Numbered from the stretch's first letter, positions 8,304-18,243 are shown. The stretch is DNA of 64,000 nt from JAHELQ01 sp965603365 (GCA_965603365.1 CBFDCR010000001.1:118165-182164), one strand, 5' to 3'. Numbers and translations are program-made. Notes: generated from the letters alone by a model not told the origin.

Positions 8304-10545
8304 TTTTTTTGCTCCTTCTTTTTAATCGCACTTCGAAACAAGTAATGAATCCTTTCGGCGGCGGCACCAATTCAATTTTTCCTTTTATGCTGTTGATAAG
8401 TCGCTTCACGATTGAAAGCCCCAACCCCATGCCTGAACCCAATGGATCTACACCGTTACTTGTAGTAGAAAACAAAGAGTCCCATATCCTTTCAACCAGG
8501 GATGGCGGTATTCCCACGCCGTTATCGAGAACCTGTACTACATGCCATCCTGTTTCGTTCCAGCCGCGAAATTGGATTCTGCGAGGTGTCCCGGGGTCTG
8601 TACGAGATCAAACTGCTTTTAGAGCATTTGTATACAGATTTAATAAAATCCCGCTATATATTGTAACCAGGGTCGGGGCCGTAACCACATCAGGACCAAT
8701 TTTGTTTTCAACAATTATACCCCTCCTTTTGGCAAAATTACCGAACTTTTGTATGATACGACCCACCTGCGGAGATGCCCTGAATTCCTGAACCTCTCCC
8801 CTATGGATACCTTTTATAAAAGTGTTTGTATATTCAAGATGTCCATGCAGCTCTCTTAAATTTTCTTTAGACTGCGATACCAATTCCAGTAACTCTGCAT
8901 TACGGTATTCCGATGCAAATACAGAGAACTTTTCGATCAACTTCTTCATGACGTCAAAAATAGTCTGACTTTCGTGAGTCATAAAACCGGCAACGGCTCC
9001 CAGAGTACCCATCAGTTCAATGCTTTCCCTTGCTTTGATATGATATTGATCAAGCGCCTCATGCTGCGTCTCAATCCTGCCAAATTGCTGAATTAACTGC
9101 CTTTTGACGTTTGCTGACATCTCCGTACTAGACTCAACATATTGCCTTGCTTCAATAATCGTAGTTTTGAATTTTTGGCGTTCCTGCTCCACCCGCAATT
9201 CTTCTCTACGCAACTGATCCTTTTTATCTGTAACAGCAAGAAACTCGACTCCTGCTCGTACAATATCCTGTAATTGACGGAAAGCTTTGTTTTCCACATA
9301 ACCTTGCCGATCCATTGCGGGTATCAGCATTTCTGTGGATTTGTTACTCTCGGCCTGGTGACTTTCAAGAAATACGGCTCCTACAAGTTGGTGGTTTGCA
9401 GGAAGAAAAAGGGAGGGATCAAATCTCTCGATTCTAACCATTGTCTCTGAAGGAAAAACCTTCTCTGTTATTTTGCTTCTCCATCGTCGGCGATTTGATG
9501 CTTTATCGGATGAGAGATTCAACCAATCGTCGTCTTTATATCCATAGGGGGGCATTCTAAAGCCATGATCATATATTGCTATTCCTGAATTATCTTTTAC
9601 CCATTCTAATGCCTTCCGCCCTTTAACATTCGGAATGTCGCCGAATACCCCTTTCCGGTATGGAAAAAATCGAATATCCGCGAATAATCCCTCCAGATGA
9701 TTTTCATCAAGGGGAACATTATACTTAAATCCTGGAGCGTCGTCCCGAAATGTTATATTGTAATCCACTGAGTTGTCCACCATTTTAATGGTTAGACTTG
9801 CCCATGAATAATTGATCGTATTAGCCGCCTCTCCGATATCGTCAGCGATAGCTTTTCCAGGGGGAGAAAAAAAGACATCAAATCCAGGGTCCTTTCCATC
9901 CGCTTCCTTTTTGTATGGTCCTGCCTCAAGCCCGCTAATTGGAGAGGTAATCTTCAGGACATTATTTTTAACGTCATTGAAAACTTTATCATCCCATTTT
10001 TCATACAAATCACTGATTATTAGATGGGTTCCTTTTTGCTTACCACTATCCAATCTCTTTAGAGAATATGGGACTTTGACTTCTCTCAAATCTTTTCCAG
10101 CTATGAATTCGTCCCAATCAAATTTTGCAGTCAACTGGGTTTTTAAATTCCTTTCCAAATCCTCGGCAACGGATTTCAATTCAAGCTTTCTTCCAAGAAA
10201 GCGGACAGCAAATCTCCCAATACCTTTTGCGCCAGTCATTATTCTTCTGTATACACGTGAATAACGCTTTTTACTTTTTTCACCAGTAGCTATAGTCATC
10301 CAATTTTTTTTAAATTCCTCTAATGTGATGCCGTGACCCTCATCAAATATGTGTAGAACTATTTTACCGTTCTCAGCTTCCTGCCAGACCCGGCAAATCG
10401 GAGAATCTGCATCATATGCATTTTTTATTAATTCTGTTATGGCAACTTCACGTTTTGCCACCAGGCGCTCACCCAATTCCAATAACAGCCTGCTGTCACT
10501 GTGGAAGAATTCTTCTCCACTTACTAATTCGACATTATTTCCCAT
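8296..10545 (-). pseudogene. GHKL ATPase / histidine-kinase-like protein interrupted by one in-frame TGA
   Basis: One continuous reading frame of about 750 codons, interrupted only by TGA at 8608-8610. The N-terminal part is a MORC/Hsp90-like GHKL ATPase: ITELIKNAYDAD with N42 and D45, DEGHGI at 68-73, and GAKGIGRFA. After a long coiled region, an H-box-like GAVAGFMTHES offers H524. A second, C-terminal HATPase begins (NLYTNALKAV), meets the TGA at codon 646, and resumes in frame with VLDNGVGIP and GSGMGLGLSIVKRL. Everything on both sides is well conserved, so this is a recent nonsense change, an assembly error or readthrough. The start overlaps the methyltransferase end by 11 nt. Confidence 0.8.
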
Positions 10546-11911
10546 TCTGAACTCTCATAAAATTATTAACCACAGCATTCATTTGTCTAACTTCAACTTT
10601 AATGAGGGTTTTGGCATGCCGAACAACTCTGCTTTCAAAATCATATTCGCTTAGATATGAAATCATTCTTCTAATATTAAACTTTCCATTTTTACTTAAG
10701 ATCCCGTGAACGGAGCCGAGGGGGACGGCACTAACTTTATTTTCAACAAATTTCGGCCCAAAGCGTATGAAACCAGAAGAGTAAAGGATTACCGGGACTA
10801 GTGGATCTCTATATGAATACCATATGTCTCGCTTACAGCATGTGTACCGTTCTCTTTCCTCTTCAGACACCTTTTCAAAATATCCTAAAACCCTATCGCT
10901 TAGTTCTCCATCAGATCTGAGCAACCAACATTTTTTTTCAGCATTAATAAAGTATTTTTTAAAGGTACTTTTGCTCAGTACTCTAAAATCGCCTGGAAAT
11001 TCTCTAAACGATGTTACGCAAGGCATTACATCGGCCGTGCTAATGCCATTTTGCAGTCTCTCCCTTTCTGTCAATGCAAATATTTTTTGAGAACCAGGAC
11101 TAAATCCACGTTGAGCATATATATCTCCTCCGTTTTCATATGGAATTACGTTTTGCCCTGTCCCTGTAATACCTTTTCTCCTGGTTATCTTTAAATCTTC
11201 ATTGATATCAAAATAATTCCATTCTCCAGTTGCTAAGGACTTGTCGATAACAGTAATGGAAGAAGTTGTTAAAACACCAGGAAATATTTCCTTTTCGTTT
11301 TCAAATCGATAAACACTTACATTCCATTTATTTTTAATAATAAATTTACGTAAGGATTTGGAGGAAGGCCTCGAAACCCATTCATATGGAACGATTAAGG
11401 CAACTATACCTCTGGATTTTGTTCTTAGCAATGAAAGCCAAAGAAAATAAACGTAGAGATTGGCCAACCTATTTACAATAAATCCTGTTTCACTGCGAAT
11501 TAATCTGACAGCCTTCTCTTTCCAGACTGTATTGACAGCATGATGGCGAAAATAAGGAGGATTTCCAATACACGCATCATATCTATCTTGTATATTTAAA
11601 ATACAATCATATTTCAGCACAGCATTGGCAGGCAAATCGTATAAAGGGGTTTGGGCTTTGTCTATTTCTATTCCCACATATTTCTTGTAACTACCTTCCA
11701 GGGCAAATATTCCGTTTCCTGCACCAAAATCGGCTACTTCATTAATCGAGTTCCTATACTGACTAAGAATACTCCAGAGAAGCCTTACAATTTTTCTTTG
11801 CGTTTTAATCTGGCATCCATTCAGCCCATTTTCGATATTGAAAATATCGAGACCATTTTGAGTTTTGCTTTCACTCAAGGATCCTAAATTGTTCATTCGT
11901 TTGTATGACAC
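10535..11911 (-). CDS. N6-adenine DNA methyltransferase (Eco57I-like)
   Basis: A 458-residue SAM-dependent DNA methyltransferase. Motif I is D61FGAGNG and motif IV is N117PPY, the signature of N6-adenine enzymes; the C-terminal half fits a target-recognition region of Eco57I/type IIG-like enzymes. No nuclease motif is visible in this protein. The GTG start at 11911 is favoured because GAGGAG lies 9 nt upstream; an ATG at 11896 is the alternative. It is the first gene of the operon and overlaps the GHKL gene by 11 nt. It may modify host DNA so that the GHKL/receiver module can tell self from non-self, which is an inference from gene order. Confidence 0.85.
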   Translation of the reverse strand: MSYKRMNNLGSLSESKTQNGLDIFNIENGLNGCQIKTQRKIVRLLWSILSQYRNSINEVADFGAGNGIFALEGSYKKYVGIEIDKAQTPLYDLPANAVLKYDCILNIQDRYDACIGNPPYFRHHAVNTVWKEKAVRLIRSETGFIVNRLANLYVYFLWLSLLRTKSRGIVALIVPYEWVSRPSSKSLRKFIIKNKWNVSVYRFENEKEIFPGVLTTSSITVIDKSLATGEWNYFDINEDLKITRRKGITGTGQNVIPYENGGDIYAQRGFSPGSQKIFALTERERLQNGISTADVMPCVTSFREFPGDFRVLSKSTFKKYFINAEKKCWLLRSDGELSDRVLGYFEKVSEEERERYTCCKRDIWYSYRDPLVPVILYSSGFIRFGPKFVENKVSAVPLGSVHGILSKNGKFNIRRMISYLSEYDFESRVVRHAKTLIKVEVRQMNAVVNNFMRVQNGK

Positions 11912-12199
11912 CTAAAAAGACTCCTCTTTATTTAACGACGAAATTATATAATAATTTCTCTTTACTGTAAAATATAAAGTATATATTACTTGATGGATTA
12001 GCAAAAGGTGAGGCTGGGGCTGGATTCGAATTAACGCGCAAACTTTACCAAAGGCCTGGAAATCGCAGAAACTCTATGTCTCGGAGCGGGGCAGAGAATA
12101 CGATTGTATATTGGAAGTCAGAATATACAGGCGGAGTCTTCTATACAAAACCGGCCGCTGCTACTGCCGAAACCCCGCCGTCACCCTGACCGGTACCTA
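11912..12199. other. Intergenic region between divergent units
   Basis: It contains the promoter of the methyltransferase operon and AT-rich DNA up to about 11995. From 12036 to 12190 there is GC-richer sequence with no supported gene; a 37-codon ATG frame at 12077-12190 has no recognisable feature. Confidence 0.5.
11943..11971 (-). promoter_or_regulatory. Promoter of the methyltransferase/GHKL operon
   Basis: On the minus strand TTTACA (11966-11971), a 17-nt spacer and a perfect TATAAT (11943-11948), 32 nt before the GTG start. It supports transcription of the four genes as one unit. Confidence 0.6.
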
Positions 12200-12229
12200 T
12201 TGATTCAGTCAAGGGTAAAATGATATAAT
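12200..12229 (+). promoter_or_regulatory. Promoter of the XpaC-like gene
   Basis: TTGATT (12200-12205), 18-nt spacer, TATAAT (12224-12229), then GAGG before the GTG start at 12247. Confidence 0.55.
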
Positions 12230-12246
12230 TTTGTCGAGGTGCTGCA

Positions 12247-12870
12247 GTGAATAACAGAGAGGTCAAGACAAAAAAATTGGGCATCGGCGGCCATCTGGCG
12301 GCCCTGCTTTTGGGGGGCGGCATATTTGCCGCCTGTTTCCTGCTGCTGAAAATTGGCATCGTCTGGTGCATTGTCCTGGGGGTGGTGGGTTATCTCATTA
12401 CCGCCGGGCAGCTCTTCTCCAGGAAGATCAAGAGGGAGAGGGGCGGCAAAAAGCTGGATGATACCCTGAAAGAGGGCCAGATGAAGCTGCGGGAGATGCG
12501 CAGCTATACGAGCAAGATCCGGGATTACCGGGTGCGCAAGAAGGCCAACGGGGTGTACCAGGCGGCCAGCGACATATTTGAAAATTTCAAGGACGATCCC
12601 CGGGACATCAAGAAGGCCCGGCAATTTCTAAACTACTATTTCGACTCGGCCATTACGATTCTCAAGAAGTACATCGAGTTAAAAGACAAAAAAATCGACA
12701 GCCCGGAACTGGAAGAGACGCTGTCAAAGGTAGAATCCACCCTGGATACGGTTAAGGCGGCCTTCGAATTACAGTTGGCCAAATTGCAGGAGAATGACGT
12801 CATGGATCTGGATATCGAAATCGAGGTGCTGAAGAAGACCCTCCAGGCCGAAGGCTTAGGCAAAGATTAA
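12247..12870 (+). CDS. XpaC-like membrane protein
   Basis: 207-residue protein with two adjacent hydrophobic helices near the N-terminus (about residues 14-52) and a long, charged, helical cytoplasmic tail. The layout and the YRVRKKANGVYQAASDIFENF segment resemble the XpaC / 5-bromo-4-chloroindolyl phosphate hydrolysis family, which often occurs with TelA in resistance or stress clusters; TelA is not present here. The start is GTG at 12247 with GAGG upstream. It converges with the M50 protease gene across only 11 nt. Function in this organism is unknown. Confidence 0.6.
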   Translation: MNNREVKTKKLGIGGHLAALLLGGGIFAACFLLLKIGIVWCIVLGVVGYLITAGQLFSRKIKRERGGKKLDDTLKEGQMKLREMRSYTSKIRDYRVRKKANGVYQAASDIFENFKDDPRDIKKARQFLNYYFDSAITILKKYIELKDKKIDSPELEETLSKVESTLDTVKAAFELQLAKLQENDVMDLDIEIEVLKKTLQAEGLGKD

Positions 12871-12881
12871 AGAATAAGACA

Positions 12882-13553
12882 TCAGGATTTGAACGACGCC
12901 TTCAGGCTAAACCATAAAACCAACAGGGCCAGGACGACCCAGGCGATACCGATCACGATGGATAGCTGCGGTATCCCCATCAGCCGGGCAAGGGCATCGG
13001 CGTCGCTGCCGATGCCGCTGCGGTCGATGAGATCCTCCTTGATGTCGATGAGCACAAAGAGGCAACCGGTAAGGCCCAGGAACTTCAGGAAGAGATCGTG
13101 AAACAGATCGGGAAACCATTTGTAGGCCGCCAGCAGCATGGCGGAGAAGGCAAAACAGAAGAGAATCCCGAATAGTTCTCCGCTCTTGATCACAAAAAAG
13201 GAGAGGGCCAAAACGGTGATCCCGATCAAGAGGGTGATTTCTCGGTCACGGCGGCTGCGGGCCGCGGCGATGAAGATCAGGCAGCCCCAGAGCATACTGC
13301 CCAGGTAACCGGCGGAAGCAACGAAAGCCTGCCGGAAAAAACCGGCTGCTGCGGGTAAATAATAGACACAATAGCCGCCGATCCGGGCATCGATTTGAAT
13401 CCGCTCGATTCCGCCGCCCATCAGGACCGCCGCCAGTCCGTGGCTCAATTCATGAAGCACCACCACGAACATCTTGACCGGGTAAAGGACAAAGGTATTC
13501 CAGAGCAGGGCAGAGATTATAAAAATGACGGCAGCGACGACGATCTTAGCCAT
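12882..13553 (-). CDS. M50B-like membrane metalloprotease
   Basis: A 223-residue polytopic membrane protein with the zinc motif HELSHG (about residues 34-39) inside the second hydrophobic segment, as in the M50B family of small intramembrane peptidases. About six hydrophobic segments are visible. The third zinc ligand typical of site-2 proteases is not evident, although D172 in LIDIKEDLID lies in a plausible position; so activity is likely but not certain. The start overlaps the upstream fusion gene by 8 nt, making it the last gene of an operon with the MscS channel and the MFS/spermidine-synthase protein. Confidence 0.75.
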   Translation of the reverse strand: MAKIVVAAVIFIISALLWNTFVLYPVKMFVVVLHELSHGLAAVLMGGGIERIQIDARIGGYCVYYLPAAAGFFRQAFVASAGYLGSMLWGCLIFIAAARSRRDREITLLIGITVLALSFFVIKSGELFGILFCFAFSAMLLAAYKWFPDLFHDLFLKFLGLTGCLFVLIDIKEDLIDRSGIGSDADALARLMGIPQLSIVIGIAWVVLALLVLWFSLKASFKS

Positions 13554-15951
13554 GATGTTCCCCCTTTTGTCCCCGCCCTAAAGCCATACTGATGAGCAGC
13601 AGCAGGGCTGAGGCGGCCGAGAAAGCGGCCAAGAGATAGGTGATGCTTCGAAGTCCCAGTAAGGGCAGGAGTAGAGCCCCGCAAAACAATGCACCCAGGG
13701 CCGCGCCAAAGTGGTCGGCGGCATCGATGCGGCCGGCTGCCCGGCCAATGTCGCTGCCGTTCGCCAAATAGAGGTTGAGCGATAGGGGAAAGATCGCCCC
13801 CACCAGGGAGCCGATCAAGACGGTAAGGCCAAACAAGAGAACCTGGCTCCAGGGGCTGGCGAAGGCGAAGACCCGGATCAAATAGGGGAACAGCACTGAA
13901 ATGAGGGCTAAGGCCAATTGGATGACGATCAGCATCACGGTCTGGGCTTTCCGGCGGTCATCACCTCTCTCTATCATCCTGCGGGAGAAAAACGCACCCA
14001 ACGGCAGCCCCGCCATAAACAGGGCGATCAAGAAGCCGATGAACTGGTAGACATAGCCGAAGATGTTCTGGAAGACGGTGATGATCAGGAGTTCCAGTGC
14101 CATGCCGGCAAATCCGCCGGTCATGACGCAAACCGGGATATCCAGGCTGTAAAAACGCTCCTGCCGCCTCCGCTGCCGGAACATCCATACTAAACGAATG
14201 AGCAGCAGTACCCCCATGAATATAAAAATATTCTTTAACGTTAGTACTTCCGAGATCTCAAATAACAATCCCCCTCCCTCGAAGCTGGTCCAGCCCAAAA
14301 TTTTATTATAGTAAAATGTGGACAGCGGAAGCTCATCGCTGTTGACCACCTCTAAAGGGTGCTGCTCCAGGGAATTCTTGATGAACCCCGTCTTCTCGGT
14401 GGGGTAAATGGATTGAAATATTAATCCCAATCTTTTGGGGGATACCCCGGTCTCCTCGTAGCGGCGGGCCAGTACCGCCGGGGAGTCGGTGACGATACCG
14501 GCTCTTTGAGAACAAAAAAAGAAATTGGTCTCCCCCGGCGATATGGCGATGAACGGGAAGACCGTCTTCAATGTACGGTATATCGAGGCGGTATAGTCGC
14601 TGACAATGCCGGCGGTATAGTTCTCCGAGGAGGTAATCCGAAGCGCCAACACCCCGTCCGGCGACAATACCCGACCCACATCCCGGAAAAAATCGAGGGT
14701 ATAGTAGCGATTGGACAGCAGGCTGGCGGGTTCCGGCCTGTCGATGAATACCAGGTCAAAGCCATGCCTGTCCGTGCCTTCTGTTATCAAACTCTTCACA
14801 AACTTCCGGCCGTCTTCCAGTCGGCTGGAGAATCTTTTGTCTGCCATAACTTGCCGGTAAGAGGGGGGAAGATGACTGCGGATGGTTTTTACGTACAGGG
14901 GGTCTATTTCCACCGATATGAGTGTCTCGATATTATATTTCAGCAGGTGTTTGCCCAGGCCGGTCAACGCCTCGCCGATGACGAGTATCCTTTTGGGTGC
15001 CGGATGTTGACACAGCAGATGGGCGGCTAAGATCAGATTGTCGTTCTCCTCGGGAAATATCCCGGCCAGTTGACCGTTGGTATATAAATTGTACTGCCCC
15101 CCCATCTCCCCTAAGGCGATATTCTGATACCTGGAATCGGTGGAAAAGACCAGGTCACTGCCGGAAAAGCTCCGCCATCTTTGCCGTATCGTTATATGAT
15201 CGAGCCTGGCATGACCGTAGGGGGTCAACACCAGAATATCCAGCACCAGAAGGATGAGGACAAGAGAAAATACCAGGGGCTGGCGCAATTTTACGTTCAT
15301 AAGCCCCACGATCAGAAGCAGCGGCAGGGCCAGGAGGGCCTCCCAGAAATAAGGATTCGCCTTCCCCGCCAGCAGAAAACTGAATATCACGCCCCCCAGC
15401 AGGGCGCCGACGGATTCCACTATATAGACATCGGCCACATGCACCACCTGGTTTTGCCGTCGGGGCTGCCGGCCCGGTTTCTGCCGCCGGGAGACCTGGA
15501 GTCTGGCGGCCAGAGGAAAGGTAAAGCCGATGAAAAAGGCAAAAGGGACGATGAAAAGCCCCGAAAAAACGAACACCTTAAAAAAAGGAATATAGGTGCC
15601 GGCCGGGGTCTGGCTTAAGGGGTAGAGGTTTCTGATCAGGGTGATGAGCAGGGGGGGCAGCAGGCACATGGTCATCAGGGAAAGACTCAATACGATTATA
15701 GGCCGGCGGGACCGTTCGGCCGCCCGGCCGCCGGTCCAGGCCCCAACGAACACCGCCAACAGCCAATGGGCCAGGGAGATGCCGAAAATAACTTCATTGC
15801 CCAGCACCACCACCAGCAGTTCTCGCAGCAGTATCGATTGGCTGACCAACGCATAGAAGCCCAGCAAAAAATAGACGGTTAAAATGAAGGAAAACTCCTT
15901 TGAGCCGTCGGTCTTGAGCCTACCTGCCTGATCCATCGGAAGCGGAAGCAT
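13546..15951 (-). CDS. Fused MFS / spermidine synthase-like protein
   Basis: 801 residues with three parts: about seven N-terminal membrane helices (to about residue 235), a soluble methyltransferase-fold domain of spermidine-synthase type (about 270-530), and about seven more helices at the end (from about 565). The soluble part has ILVIGEALTGLG, LISVEIDP and DLVFIDRPEPAS in the positions of SAM-binding motifs I, II and the catalytic DxxDP region; the Gly motif is looser than in true polyamine synthases and the second Asp of the active site is not clear. Substrate is therefore unknown. It overlaps the MscS gene by 32 nt and the M50 gene by 8 nt. Confidence 0.8.
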   Translation of the reverse strand: MLPLPMDQAGRLKTDGSKEFSFILTVYFLLGFYALVSQSILLRELLVVVLGNEVIFGISLAHWLLAVFVGAWTGGRAAERSRRPIIVLSLSLMTMCLLPPLLITLIRNLYPLSQTPAGTYIPFFKVFVFSGLFIVPFAFFIGFTFPLAARLQVSRRQKPGRQPRRQNQVVHVADVYIVESVGALLGGVIFSFLLAGKANPYFWEALLALPLLLIVGLMNVKLRQPLVFSLVLILLVLDILVLTPYGHARLDHITIRQRWRSFSGSDLVFSTDSRYQNIALGEMGGQYNLYTNGQLAGIFPEENDNLILAAHLLCQHPAPKRILVIGEALTGLGKHLLKYNIETLISVEIDPLYVKTIRSHLPPSYRQVMADKRFSSRLEDGRKFVKSLITEGTDRHGFDLVFIDRPEPASLLSNRYYTLDFFRDVGRVLSPDGVLALRITSSENYTAGIVSDYTASIYRTLKTVFPFIAISPGETNFFFCSQRAGIVTDSPAVLARRYEETGVSPKRLGLIFQSIYPTEKTGFIKNSLEQHPLEVVNSDELPLSTFYYNKILGWTSFEGGGLLFEISEVLTLKNIFIFMGVLLLIRLVWMFRQRRRQERFYSLDIPVCVMTGGFAGMALELLIITVFQNIFGYVYQFIGFLIALFMAGLPLGAFFSRRMIERGDDRRKAQTVMLIVIQLALALISVLFPYLIRVFAFASPWSQVLLFGLTVLIGSLVGAIFPLSLNLYLANGSDIGRAAGRIDAADHFGAALGALFCGALLLPLLGLRSITYLLAAFSAASALLLLISMALGRGQKGEHHG

Positions 15952-17173
15952 TCAGTTTTTCAAACGTTTCGTTGGTGGGGTATTGAAACACCCGGAGGTT
16001 GAACTCCCTCACCACCGCCAGCAGGTGGTCAAAGATATCCGCCTGGATGGCTTCATATTGTGCCCAACGGGTATCGTTGGCAAATACGTATATCTCGATG
16101 GGCAGGCCGGTGGGGCCCGGCTGCAACTGCCGGATCAGGAAGGTCAATTGTTGGCGGATCCGGCTGTGATTGCGTAAGTAGGCCTGGATATAGGCCCGAA
16201 ACGTACCGATGTTGGTCAGATGTCTGAAATTGACCGTCACGGCCGGACCGGCTTCCAATCGCCCCTTGTACTCATCGAGTTCCTCTCTCTTTTTCTTGAG
16301 GTAATCCTTCAGCAAATGGATCTGCTCAAATTTGGCCAGCATGGCCTCATCGCAAAAACGAATGGAGTCGATGTCGATATAGATAGACCGTTTAATGCGG
16401 CGGCCGCCGCTCTCCTGCATTCCCCGCCAGTTCTTGAAGGTCTCGTCAATCAGCTTGTGGGTGGGAATCAAGGTAATGGTCTTGTCCCAGTTCTGCACCT
16501 TTACCGTGTGCAGGGCGATCTCCACCACATCGCCGTCGGCCCCATACCTGGGCACCTCGATCCAGTCGTTGAGCCGGACCAGGTCGTAGGAAGAGATTTG
16601 CAGGCTGGCGATAAAAGAAAGAATGGTATCCCGAAAGATCAGGATGATCACGGCAGTCAAGGCCCCCACTCCGCTGAGCAGTATCCAGGGGGGCTGGCCG
16701 GTCAGGATACCCACCATCACCAGCAGGCCCAGGATGTAGACCAGCAGGATCACGACTTGAACATACCCCTTGATGGGACGGCCCTTGAATTGTTCACTTT
16801 TCTCATAATGCTCGATTAAAGTCCTGAAAAAAGCCCCGATGGTCAGCAGCACGATCAGTACGATAACGGCCAGGCAGAGCCGCTGAATAAATAGGGCGGC
16901 GGCGGGAACCAGGTAGGCGGAATAGTAAAATATCAACAGGGGGGGAAGGTAGGCCAGGCGCCGGGATATCACGGCCTTAAAAAGTATATCGTCAAATTTG
17001 AATTTGGTCTTCTGGGCCAGGCCCTTCAACCACTTATCCAGCCATTTGATAATATATCTTTTGGTGATGAGATAAGAGAAGTAAGCTGCCAGAACCAGTC
17101 CGCCCAGAAGCAGCAGTTGCTTCACCACCGGGTAGGCCGCCAGCCATTCTATAATCCGTTCATACCACATCAT
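15920..17173 (-). CDS. Small-conductance mechanosensitive channel, MscS family
   Basis: 417-residue inner-membrane protein of the MscS/YbdG type. Four to five membrane helices come first (about residues 15-175). The pore-lining helix and beta domain follow: LLSGVGALTAVIILIFRDTILSFIASLQI, then DLVRLNDWIEVPRYGADGDVVEIALHTVKVQNWDKTITLIPTHKLI, which is the MscS signature. The long cytoplasmic C-terminus resembles the YbdG subgroup. It opens on hypo-osmotic stress to release solutes. It is the first gene of the three-gene operon; promoter sequence upstream is shared with the divergent rho region. Confidence 0.9.
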   Translation of the reverse strand: MMWYERIIEWLAAYPVVKQLLLLGGLVLAAYFSYLITKRYIIKWLDKWLKGLAQKTKFKFDDILFKAVISRRLAYLPPLLIFYYSAYLVPAAALFIQRLCLAVIVLIVLLTIGAFFRTLIEHYEKSEQFKGRPIKGYVQVVILLVYILGLLVMVGILTGQPPWILLSGVGALTAVIILIFRDTILSFIASLQISSYDLVRLNDWIEVPRYGADGDVVEIALHTVKVQNWDKTITLIPTHKLIDETFKNWRGMQESGGRRIKRSIYIDIDSIRFCDEAMLAKFEQIHLLKDYLKKKREELDEYKGRLEAGPAVTVNFRHLTNIGTFRAYIQAYLRNHSRIRQQLTFLIRQLQPGPTGLPIEIYVFANDTRWAQYEAIQADIFDHLLAVVREFNLRVFQYPTNETFEKLNASASDGSGR

Positions 17174-17238
17174 TTCTTAGCTTAATACATTTTTGCCAAA
17201 ATTTCAAACATCCAGGCATTTTTTATCCCTCAAAAAGC

Positions 17239-17267
17239 TTGACAAAATATGATTTTGAAATTATAGT
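17239..17267 (+). promoter_or_regulatory. Promoter of rho, with leader hairpin
   Basis: TTGACA (17239-17244), 17-nt spacer, TATAGT (17262-17267). The 80-nt leader contains AAACC-CTGAA-GGTTT (17321-17335), a small hairpin just before the AAGGAG site. The promoter sits directly before the shortened rho, so the missing N-terminal part is not simply encoded further upstream. Confidence 0.65.
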
Positions 17268-17349
17268 AAAATCCCAAAGCCGATTGAAAACGTTGATGTT
17301 TTCGTAAAAAATAATGGTAAAACCCTGAAGGTTTCCCACCATAAGGAGA

Positions 17350-18243
17350 ATGGCTGTGCCAGAAAAACAGAATGGGAAGCGTATTCCCTATACACAACTG
17401 ACCGCCGTCACCCCGGATGAGCGGTTCAAGATTTCCGAAAGCGGGGAACCGGCCATGCGGATCGTGGATCTGATCGCCCCCATCGCCAAAGGGACACGGG
17501 GCCTGATCGTGTCGCCCCCCAGGGCCGGTAAGACCATCTTGTTGGAGCAAATCGCCGGGGCCATCCACGCCTGCGATCCCCGTACCCACATCATGGTGCT
17601 GTTGGTCGACGAACGACCCGAAGAGGTGACCCATTTCCGCCGCCAGGTCAAGGCCGAAGTCCTGGCCAGTTCCAACGACCGGGACACCCGCGAGCACATT
17701 GCCCTGACCCACAAGGTGATGAAGCGGATGACCCGGGACCTGGAATCCGGCCGCGATGTGGTGGTGCTGGTGGACAGCCTGACCCGCATGGCCAGGGTCT
17801 TCAATATGAAAAAAGCGCCGTCGAAGCTGAAAGGCCGTATCATGTCCGGCGGCCTCCAGGCCGGCGCTCTCGAGATCCCTCGCCGTTTTTTCGGGATGGC
17901 CCGGAATATCGAAAAAGGGGGATCATTGACGATTATCGCCACCGTGCTGGTGGACACCGGCTCCCGCATGGATCAACTGATCTTCCAGGAGTTTAAGGGC
18001 ACCGGCAACAGCGAGATCATCCTGGACAGAAGCTTAGCCGAAGCCCGGGTATTCCCGGCCATCAACATCCCGGAAAGCGGTACCCGCAAGGAGGAACTCC
18101 TGTACACTCCCGCTGAACTGAAACAGCTCCACAATTTGCGGCGGGCCTTAGCCAGGGTCAAAGCCAAAGAGTCGATGGAGTTACTCCTCAAATTTGTACA
18201 AAAATACCCCACCAACGACGACTTCCTCCACACCACCTCCTGA
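17350..18243 (+). CDS. rho: Transcription termination factor Rho, short form without RNA-binding domain
   Basis: ATP-driven hexameric RNA translocase that ends transcription. At 297 residues it is about 120 shorter than the usual 420 or so: the N-terminal helical and cold-shock-like primary RNA-binding domain is absent, and the protein begins a few residues before the ATPase core (KRIPYTQLTAVTPDERF). The core is complete: Walker A SPPRAGKT near residue 58, VDERPEEVT, VVLVDSLTRMAR, the Q-loop/R-loop region GSRMDQLIFQEFKGTGN and the C-terminal NFLHTTS-like end. AAGGAG precedes the ATG at 17350. It could act with an unlinked RNA-binding factor or there could be a second full-length rho elsewhere. 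Confidence 0.9.
   Translation: MAVPEKQNGKRIPYTQLTAVTPDERFKISESGEPAMRIVDLIAPIAKGTRGLIVSPPRAGKTILLEQIAGAIHACDPRTHIMVLLVDERPEEVTHFRRQVKAEVLASSNDRDTREHIALTHKVMKRMTRDLESGRDVVVLVDSLTRMARVFNMKKAPSKLKGRIMSGGLQAGALEIPRRFFGMARNIEKGGSLTIIATVLVDTGSRMDQLIFQEFKGTGNSEIILDRSLAEARVFPAINIPESGTRKEELLYTPAELKQLHNLRRALARVKAKESMELLLKFVQKYPTNDDFLHTTS

Noticed and set aside
8608..8610. TGA as selenocysteine
   Set aside because: The position in the HATPase N-box is not a Cys/Sec site in the family, and no SECIS-like hairpin follows. The SelB-like protein at 47 kb lacks a GTPase.
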